Shown here one piece after another: positions 30,230 to 35,191 of a stretch of 35,191 nucleotides of DNA. Source of the stretch: an uncultured Bacteroidales bacterium (GTDB lineage: Bacteria > Bacteroidota > Bacteroidia > Bacteroidales > Paludibacteraceae). Each line of letters opens with the position of its first letter. Position 1 is the first letter of the stretch. The notes beneath the pieces were generated by a model. It saw only the letters and a program-made list of their open reading frames with translations, was not told where the DNA came from and made no database searches. A program made the translations under genes and the position numbers. Location: assembly GCA_902798385.1 (NCBI GenBank), contig CADBWK010000016.1, forward strand, positions 1 through 35,191, in the 5' to 3' direction.

Positions 30230-30355
30230 ATGATTGATGTTCTTCCTGGGCGGTTGTACGGAGATGGCAGCATGGTCGGCGACGCGCGGATTTATTCCGA
30301 ATGGATTCCTCGCACCGAGCAGATAGATGTATCGGCTCATGCTCCAAGACGTTAA
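30230..30355 (+). pseudogene. Relic of a second acyl-ACP thioesterase (C-terminal end only)
   Basis: From about 30279 the frame reads DARIYSEWIPRTEQIDVSAH then APRR and stop. The end of the complete thioesterase reads QVYSEWIPRKEQIDVSVH then ASRK. The upstream part (from ATG 30230) does not match. The DNA also aligns (ttccgaatggat, gagcagatagat). It is either a leftover of a duplicated gene or a recombination scar. Confidence 0.75.
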
Positions 30356-30376
30356 AGCCAAATACACCAAGAAAAA

Positions 30377-30934
30377 ATGATGACAGAATACGAAAAAATG
30401 CTTCATAACATGCCGTATGATTATACGGACAAGGAGGTCCAGGCGAATATCCTGCGGGCGTATTATGCGATGCGCGACCTCAATCAATGCGGCGCATGGG
30501 ATATGGACGAGTTACATCGTTGCATCAAAGCCCTCATCCCTGATGCCCATCCTTCGGTGATTATTTGTCCGCCATTCCACTGTGACCACGGCAACCGAAT
30601 TAGCATAGGCGAAGGTTCGTTTATCAATTTTAACGGAGTCTTCTTGGATGGTGGAGGTATTACCATCGGCGCCCACACGCTTATCGGGCCCAACTGCCAA
30701 CTGCTGACACCTGACCATCCGCATGATTATCTGGAGCGCCGCCAGACCATAGAAACAGGTCTGCCGATACGGATAGGCGATGACTGCTGGTTGGGCGGCG
30801 GAGTAATCGTTTGTCCGGGTGTCACCATCGGAAACCGTGTGATTGTAGGAGCCGGTTCGGTCGTTACGCATGACATCCCCGACGATGTGGTCGTTGCCGG
30901 TAATCCTGCGAAAATAATAAAGAAGATAGAATAA
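30377..30934 (+). CDS. Sugar O-acetyltransferase (maltose/galactoside acetyltransferase type)
   Basis: 185 residues. The N-terminal Mac helix pair is MTEYEKMLHNMPYDYTDKEVQANILRAYYAMRDLN. A left-handed beta helix of hexapeptide repeats follows: GNRISIGEGSFINFNGVFLDGGGITIGAHTLIGPNCQLLTPDHPHD, then RIGDDCWLGGGVIVCPGVTIGNRVIVGAGSVVTHDIPDDVVVAGNPAKIIKKI. The catalytic His is in TPDHPHD. It transfers acetyl from acetyl-CoA to a sugar hydroxyl. It lies downstream of the thioesterase relic, probably on the same transcript as the EFR1 gene. Confidence 0.94.
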   Translation: MMTEYEKMLHNMPYDYTDKEVQANILRAYYAMRDLNQCGAWDMDELHRCIKALIPDAHPSVIICPPFHCDHGNRISIGEGSFINFNGVFLDGGGITIGAHTLIGPNCQLLTPDHPHDYLERRQTIETGLPIRIGDDCWLGGGVIVCPGVTIGNRVIVGAGSVVTHDIPDDVVVAGNPAKIIKKIE

Positions 30935-30991
30935 TAAAATCATTCCTTCTAATCAAAATTTCGGTTTTTACACATTTTTCGGTAATTAATG

Positions 30992-31023
30992 TACAAGCGT
31001 TTGCAAAAATAGCACTACCTTTG
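30992..31023 (+). promoter_or_regulatory. Probable promoter of the PL9 lyase gene
   Basis: TACCTTTG at 31016-31023, 28 bp before the start codon. The -33 position 20 bp upstream reads TACA; a TTTG at 31000 is only 12 bp away. The poor -33 box suggests activator-dependent expression. Confidence 0.55.
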
Positions 31024-31051
31024 CAGCATCAATTCAAAAACTTGACTGAAC

Positions 31052-33274
31052 ATGAAAAAGGTAACACTTCTTGCTCTTTTTAGCCTGATCACTCTCGGAG
31101 TTCGGGCTGATCTTTCGGAGGACTTCAACTCTCTTAGTTCCGGAACATGGTCCACGGAGACGAATGTAGATCTTCCTTCGGGTACATGGTCGTTTGGTGG
31201 CGGGGCTCAGTATAACAAGTCCAGTAATGTCATCGCCATTAAGTTCAACAACGAGAACGCATATATGATCTCGCCTGCGATGGACAGCCTTGCTACCATC
31301 GAGTTCAAGTATCGTTCCGGCGGTAGTAACAAGAAAGTGGAGATTGCATACCAGATCGGTTCAGAGGCATGGCAAGTGATAGATACCCTTTCTATTCCCT
31401 CCTCTTCCTCGTCGTTCTCCTCGTATTCTCATGCTGTTCCGGCGGACTCCTCTTTAAATGTGCGCGTACGTATAAAAGGTCTTGCAAGCAGTATATTTAT
31501 TGATGATGTTCTCCTCAAAAACCCCGTGCAGGGTCAAGGAGGCGGAACGGTTGTGCCCGGTGAACCTGATCCGGAATTTACCCGTCCGGAATATGTAGCT
31601 ACACATGCTACCTATTATATCTCTCCGGAGGGTAACGACGAGACAGGTAACGGTTCGTTTGAGAATCCGTGGTATAACCTCGGTAAAGCTATCTCTGTAG
31701 CACAGGCAGGCGATGTGATCTATTGTCGTGGCGGACGCTATATGATGTCATGGCGGGGAACAGACGGCAAGCTAACGGTTCGTCTCTCGCAGTCCGGAAC
31801 TGCAGCTGCGCCGATTGTCATCTCTGCTTATGAGAACGAAGCTCCGATCTTTGATTTCGAGCAGCAGTTATTGGATTGTAATCGCAATAAGAACAATGTG
31901 GGAGACCGTGGTATGCTCATTACCGGTAATTACTGGATCCTCTTCGGTCTGCATCTCATGCACGCTGCCGACAATGCCATCAAACTGGAAGGATCGCACA
32001 ACCGTATTGAGCGTTGCGAGTTCTCCTATAACCTCGATACCGGCATCCAACTCGGTTTCGGACATAAGTTCTCCGACACATTCCCCGGCATAAGTAAGAA
32101 TGATGGCAGTTATTGTGCCTATAACGATATCGTTGATTGTGACTCGCATCATAACTGCGATTACGATGCTAACTACGGTTCCGATGCCGATGGTTTTGCC
32201 TGCAAGATGCACAACGGTAAAGGTAATCGTTTCATCCGCTGCCGCGCATGGCGTAACTCCGATGACGCATGGGATCTTTTTGAGACCGATTACGATGTGA
32301 TCCTCGCAGAATGCTGGGCATGGGAATCCGGCAACGCTTCTGACCATCTCTGGGTAAAGCAGTATTTTGATGGCTCGGCTTCCTTCTCCGGCAACGGTAA
32401 TGGTATCAAATTAGGCGGCAACGGAACCGGTGGCAGCAGTCAGGGTATTCACTATGCCTATCGTTGCGTAGCCTTCGGATGCGATATCACTTCGTCCGTG
32501 AAGGGCTTTGATTGCAATAGCCACAAGGGCGGACACGTGCTCATCAACTGTCTCGCGTTCGATAACTCCTATGATTTTATGTTCGAGTCCGGTGGTTCGG
32601 ATGCCAACACCTACTATTACAACAATGTCTGCTTCGGCAAACAGGAGGCATGTGTCGGCACGGATGATTATAATGCCCTGGGCACCTCGCTTTCCAAGGA
32701 TGCCTGGACGAACCATCTGGTGACTTCTTTCTCGCGTTCGGATTATGTCTCGCTCAGCGAAGCAGATGCTATAGCTCCTCGTCGTGGAGACGGATCGATG
32801 CCTTCGCGTTTTGCACGCCTTCTGCCGGGGTCTAATCTCGTTGACGCCGGTTGTGAAGTGCCCTCGTCCGTTACGCCTAATCTGGGTCAGATGCTTACTG
32901 ACTTCCCCTTCTTGGCAGTAAATGTTAGCGGCACAGCACGTGATCTGGGTCCGTATGAGTTACCCCAAATAGAAGACACCACCACCTCACTTACTCAGGT
33001 CATCGTTAATCCGGAAAAGCAAGGCTCTATTGATGTTATCGCCGGTAACTCGGCTAACGAGCGGATTGTTCGTTTCTCTGTTCCCAATGCTGTTGCAGAG
33101 GCAGAACTTGCGATCTTTGATCTCAGCGGACGCTTGGTTCAACGTATTCCGCTGTCGCATCTGAGTTATGGAGCCGAGTACTATCAGCCTCTCGAAATGC
33201 CCGAAGGAAACGGTCTGTATGTCGTACGCCTTACTGCCGGGACGTACTCTGCTTCTGCTAAGTTTACGCGGTAA
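31052..33274 (+). CDS. Secreted PL9-type pectate lyase with T9SS-like C-terminal domain
   Basis: 740 residues. MKKVTLLALFSLITLGVRA is a signal peptide. Residues 20-165 form a jelly-roll-like domain ending FIDDVLLKNP. Then comes a Pro/Gly linker and a right-handed beta helix (about 185-600). PL9 features are clear: YYISPEGNDETGNGSFENPWYNLGKAISVAQAGDVIYCRGG, the Ca-binding run SDADGFACKMHNGKGNRFIRC, NSDDAWDLFE, and NGNGIKLGGNG with Lys453 as the probable catalytic base. The last 80 residues (LAIFDLSGRLVQRI...GLYVVRLTAGTYSASAKFT) look like a type A T9SS sorting domain, so the enzyme should be exported or surface-attached. It would cleave homogalacturonan by beta-elimination. Confidence 0.92.
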   Translation: MKKVTLLALFSLITLGVRADLSEDFNSLSSGTWSTETNVDLPSGTWSFGGGAQYNKSSNVIAIKFNNENAYMISPAMDSLATIEFKYRSGGSNKKVEIAYQIGSEAWQVIDTLSIPSSSSSFSSYSHAVPADSSLNVRVRIKGLASSIFIDDVLLKNPVQGQGGGTVVPGEPDPEFTRPEYVATHATYYISPEGNDETGNGSFENPWYNLGKAISVAQAGDVIYCRGGRYMMSWRGTDGKLTVRLSQSGTAAAPIVISAYENEAPIFDFEQQLLDCNRNKNNVGDRGMLITGNYWILFGLHLMHAADNAIKLEGSHNRIERCEFSYNLDTGIQLGFGHKFSDTFPGISKNDGSYCAYNDIVDCDSHHNCDYDANYGSDADGFACKMHNGKGNRFIRCRAWRNSDDAWDLFETDYDVILAECWAWESGNASDHLWVKQYFDGSASFSGNGNGIKLGGNGTGGSSQGIHYAYRCVAFGCDITSSVKGFDCNSHKGGHVLINCLAFDNSYDFMFESGGSDANTYYYNNVCFGKQEACVGTDDYNALGTSLSKDAWTNHLVTSFSRSDYVSLSEADAIAPRRGDGSMPSRFARLLPGSNLVDAGCEVPSSVTPNLGQMLTDFPFLAVNVSGTARDLGPYELPQIEDTTTSLTQVIVNPEKQGSIDVIAGNSANERIVRFSVPNAVAEAELAIFDLSGRLVQRIPLSHLSYGAEYYQPLEMPEGNGLYVVRLTAGTYSASAKFTR

Positions 33275-33389
33275 ACGCGGATTTCTTATGCGGGCATAAC
33301 CATGAACAATCCCGCATGAGCGGCTCACAGCGATGTGAGCCGCTTTTTTTTTTTCTTCTTTCAGGGAAAAAGCCCCGCGGTTTACCGCG
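33267..33389. repeat. Long-range inverted repeat flanking the lyase terminator
   Basis: CGCGGTAAAC-GCGG (33267-33280, spanning the stop codon) is the reverse complement, less one base, of CCGCGGTTTACCGCG (33375-33389). The second copy is also nearly self-complementary (CGCGGT/ACCGCG). The terminator stem lies between them. Confidence 0.6.
33320..33354 (+). terminator. Strong Rho-independent terminator of the lyase gene
   Basis: Perfect 10-bp stem GCGGCTCACA (33320-33329) / TGTGAGCCGC (33334-33343) with a GCGA tetraloop, followed by eleven T. Confidence 0.96.
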
Positions 33390-33606
33390 CCAACAAGCCC
33401 GCGAACGTAGAGAGATAATCGACAGAGCGTAGCGGAGGAGGATAAATCAGCCGTGAGCGGAGCGTAATAATCGACAGAGCAAAGCGGCGGAGAACACCTT
33501 ATAAAAAATGGGGGAAAGAAAAAATCGAAAAAACTAAATAGCAACAATAAAAATGTAATAAATCAGGGCAGAAAATGTGATTTTTTATGGCAATTTTCAT
33601 TTTTTT
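33355..33606. other. Non-coding stretch with a repeated 12-mer
   Basis: No credible gene. TAATCGACAGAGC occurs at about 33416 and 33470, each followed by (gt/aa)AGCGG, and the spacer also carries a GAGCGGAGCGTAA element. A T/A-rich segment (33500-33606) leads into the next promoter. A minus-strand open frame here is contradicted by the lyase gene and lacks protein-like composition. Confidence 0.55.
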
Positions 33607-33638
33607 CTTGCATAATTAGGAAAAAAGTTGTACCTTTG
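33607..33638 (+). promoter_or_regulatory. Promoter of the Panacea-domain pair
   Basis: CTTG at 33607-33610 (CTTGCATAATTAGG), a 20-bp spacer, TACCTTTG at 33631-33638. Confidence 0.83.
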
Positions 33639-33649
33639 CAGCGGTTTTT

Positions 33650-34246
33650 ATGTCACGTTGTATGTGTAAGTTCTCAAAAAGCGATAGAGCCAAGTTGGGA
33701 AATACAGTAGTGTATATCTCAAATAAAGTACAGCATCTTCACAAAACGAAGTTGCTCAAATTGCTGTATTTGATGGAAGAATCCATGGTTAAAGCATACC
33801 ATGTGCCATTCTTGGCAATTCCGTACGAGACATGGAAATTAGGTCCTGTACAGAAGGATGTGTTTGTGGAAATATCTGATGGAGCGAAGGATTTGCTGGC
33901 GGAATATATCAGCGTCAATTCTGACGAAGAAATTGTTGCACGTGCAGCATTTGATGATAGTGAGTTTTCAGATGCCGAAATCGGCATGATGAACTCTGTT
34001 CTGAAAAAGTACGGTAAGTATTCTGCAGAGCAATTGGTAGATCTGCTGCATCAAAAGGACGGATTATGGTATCAAACAGCCAGTGAGCATGGTTTGATAG
34101 AAGCGTTCAATGATAATTTAGAGAACAATTCCGATGTGCGTTTGGAATTCTCGAATCTATTGTCAGGCTGTGAGCGTGATTTCTATGAGGAAACGCTGAA
34201 TGTCAAACTCAATGCGCGCATGATGCGTTCGGAAGCACATGTTTAA
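33650..34246 (+). CDS. Panacea (DUF4065/SocA-like) antitoxin
   Basis: 198 residues. The DUF4065 core is clear: GNTVVYISNKVQHLHKTKLL followed by KLLYLMEESMVKAYHVPFLAIPYETWKLGPVQKDVF, then an all-helical region and LWYQTASEHG. Panacea domains neutralise many unrelated toxins encoded next to them, by direct binding or proteolytic adaptor action. The ATG at 33650 is only 11 bp after the -7 box; the in-frame ATG at 33662 (MCKFSKSDRAKLGN) would give a leader length like that of other genes here and may be the true start. It overlaps the next gene by 8 bp, the usual antitoxin-toxin pairing. Confidence 0.87.
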   Translation: MSRCMCKFSKSDRAKLGNTVVYISNKVQHLHKTKLLKLLYLMEESMVKAYHVPFLAIPYETWKLGPVQKDVFVEISDGAKDLLAEYISVNSDEEIVARAAFDDSEFSDAEIGMMNSVLKKYGKYSAEQLVDLLHQKDGLWYQTASEHGLIEAFNDNLENNSDVRLEFSNLLSGCERDFYEETLNVKLNARMMRSEAHV

Positions 34247-34691
34247 AGAGGGGCAGTTGCTGCGTTTCGACCCATTCATCTTCAAGAACGGGGCGAAGCC
34301 GAAACCGAAATATTTTCTGGTATTAGCTATTCAAGACACATCAATGTTGTTGGTATCGTTACCAACATCAAAAGACCATGTGCCAGCATCGTTGGAGCAC
34401 TTGAGCGGCTGTATTAATGATGATTCGGCATGTTTTAATGCTTATGCTTTCAATGCCGGCGTGCCGGTAGCAGTAAACGATAAAGGAACTGAATTTGCAT
34501 TCCCTATACGGACATACATCTACGGCGAGCAATTGGACACATACGTCACAGCATCAATTGAGGCGATGGCAGCAAGACCAGATGTACAAGTAGAGGATAA
34601 AGGCTTTTTGAAATCTGATATACTAACTGATCTCAAAGCTTGTTTAAAAAACTCTTCCCGCGTCAAACGAGGATACAAGCGAATACTTTAG
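34239..34691 (+). CDS. Putative toxin paired with the Panacea antitoxin
   Basis: 150 residues, MFKEGQLLRFDPFIFKNGAK then PKPKYFLVLAIQDTSMLLVSLPTSKDHVP. The short strands and the pattern KxKYFLVL...SLPTS recall the SH3-like barrel of PemK/MazF endoribonucleases, but no catalytic Arg/Ser pair can be assigned with confidence. ACFNAYAFNAGVPVAVND and FAFPIRTYIYGEQLD form the middle, and a basic tail (NSSRVKRGYKRIL) ends it. Tight overlap with the antitoxin supports a toxin role. This toxin type with a Panacea partner is not one I can name. Confidence 0.65.
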   Translation: MFKEGQLLRFDPFIFKNGAKPKPKYFLVLAIQDTSMLLVSLPTSKDHVPASLEHLSGCINDDSACFNAYAFNAGVPVAVNDKGTEFAFPIRTYIYGEQLDTYVTASIEAMAARPDVQVEDKGFLKSDILTDLKACLKNSSRVKRGYKRIL

Positions 34692-34726
34692 TATCCGTAT
34701 ATTGGTAAGTCCAATATCTACACTTA

Positions 34727-34757
34727 AACGACACTCCACGTTGGGGTGTTGTTTTTT
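34727..34757 (+). terminator. Terminator of the Panacea-toxin pair
   Basis: AACGACACTCC (34727-34737) pairs with GGGGTGTTGTT (34743-34753) with two G.T pairs and a 5-base loop, followed by a T run to 34757. Confidence 0.82.
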
Positions 34758-34886
34758 ATTTCTGCAACAAGTTACGATAGTTTTTTGACATAGGCAAATA
34801 AATATTCCGATTTAGACGGAAATGCAAGGCAAAGGCGGAATACAACGCAAAAATCAATTCATTTCACTTGCAAAATCAAAATTTTA

Positions 34887-34918
34887 TTAGCATATCTCGA
34901 AAAAATATTGTACCTTTG
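34887..34918 (+). promoter_or_regulatory. Promoter of the ECF sigma factor
   Basis: TTAGCATATCTC from 34887 (TTAG for TTTG), a 20-bp spacer, TACCTTTG at 34911-34918; the start codon is 135 bp on. Confidence 0.75.
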
Positions 34919-35053
34919 TGCAGTTTTTCGGAAAAAAAATGAAGTGTGGTTGTAAGATTTGGGCGGGAAAATCGTATTACATATAGAGAGGCTCTACAAA
35001 TGGTGGCAAATGGCACATGATTTGAGGGTTAAAGTTGAAGAGTTTTAGTACAA

Positions 35054-35191
35054 ATGACGCACGAGCAGTTTACGCAAATATATTTACCGTTTAGCGGAAA
35101 GATGTATGCGCTTGCATACAACTTGCTCCGTAACCGTGACGAGGCGCGAGACTGCGTGCAAGATGTGTACTCCGAGTTATGGGTCAAACGG
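35054..35191 (+). CDS. ECF-type RNA polymerase sigma factor (3' end outside window)
   Basis: 46 codons of an N-terminus: MTHEQFTQIYLPFSGKMYAL followed by AYNLLRNRDEARDCVQDVYSELWVKR. This is region 2 of sigma-70, including the core-binding YALAYNLLRNRDEARDCVQDVY helix (the 2.2 motif). The gene continues past the window. In Bacteroidales such sigma factors often pair with an anti-sigma factor and a TonB receptor; those partners would lie downstream. Confidence 0.9.
   Translation, partial: MTHEQFTQIYLPFSGKMYALAYNLLRNRDEARDCVQDVYSELWVKR

Larger units (their letters stand above)
34692..35053. other. Intergenic region with terminator, promoter and long leader
   Basis: It holds a 7-bp perfect inverted repeat ATATTGG/CCAATAT (34699-34717), a terminator (34727-34757), an AT-rich stretch with no gene, the sigma-factor promoter (34887-34918) and a 135-base leader. 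The leader includes a 15-codon frame at 34939-34986 (MKCGCKIWAGKSYYI) that could be a leader peptide, but there is no support beyond its start and stop. Confidence 0.6.

Noticed and set aside
31000-31003. TTTG as the -33 box of the lyase promoter
   Set aside because: Spacing to the -7 box is 12 bp, against 20 bp in every other promoter here.
32987-33547. 186-codon minus-strand frame over the lyase end and its terminator
   Set aside because: It crosses a strong terminator and the T9SS-like tail; residues are low-complexity and no promoter faces that way.
34939-34986. 15-codon leader peptide before the sigma factor
   Set aside because: A start and stop alone in a 135-base leader are expected by chance; no attenuator structure was found.
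1-35191. CRISPR arrays, tRNA or rRNA genes, insertion sequences
   Set aside because: No regularly spaced direct repeats with spacers, no tRNA-like cloverleaf, no rRNA sequence and no transposase were recognised on either strand.

Overview
The window reads as chromosomal DNA of a Bacteroidales (Bacteroidota) species. Most transcription units start with the Bacteroidota-type promoter (TTTG near -33, TAnnTTTGC near -7, 20 bp between them). There are many lipoproteins, a BtuB-like TonB receptor, and a large secreted enzyme with what looks like a type IX secretion (T9SS) C-terminal tail. An uncultivated gut or rumen lineage such as Paludibacteraceae would fit, but the sequence alone does not name the genus.

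Layout. 1-1277: 5' part of rpsA on the minus strand. 1485-4096: an EF-hand membrane protein overlapping an M23/LysM murein peptidase. 7434-4097 (minus): an outer-membrane protein, two lipoproteins and rlmH. 7507-8376: nadC, sharing a face-to-face promoter with the preceding block. 15794-8373 (minus): a tightly packed operon of eleven genes (lipid kinase, dut, TPR protein, DUF4292 lipoprotein, EnvC-like activator, FKBP lipoprotein, Rieske-like lipoprotein, compact RimM, TrmH-type methyltransferase, U32 protein, and a small ORF that looks like the detached C-terminus of the U32 protein).

15885-25466 is a more accessory region. An AraC regulator faces a cyclophilin-like exported protein. It is followed by a lipoprotein/DUF362/iron-alcohol dehydrogenase/ABM-monooxygenase operon, an AbiE-type toxin-antitoxin pair, an AT-rich DUF2569-like membrane protein, and a lipoprotein carboxymuconolactone decarboxylase-cupin coupled to a dienelactone-hydrolase-like lipoprotein. 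Several enzymes that are normally cytoplasmic carry lipoprotein signals here, which suggests an envelope-located system for electrophiles or small aromatics.

25485-27641 (minus) is the TonB receptor. 27771-30934 holds an acyl-ACP thioesterase, a short-chain dehydrogenase, a flavodoxin-ferredoxin (EFR1) protein, a relic of a second thioesterase and a sugar O-acetyltransferase. 31052-33274 is a PL9-type pectate lyase with a T9SS-like tail. 33650-34691 is a Panacea-domain antitoxin with a small putative toxin. An ECF sigma factor begins at 35054 and runs off the end.

The most unusual signal is a set of short 'word' repeats (about 8-11 bp period, several vocabularies) placed in frame inside genes, often in lipoprotein signal peptides or linkers. 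In at least five places a word array is followed on the coding strand, at once or within a few bases, by a good inverted repeat. Two neighbouring lipoprotein leaders have hairpins whose arms differ by paired, compensating changes.
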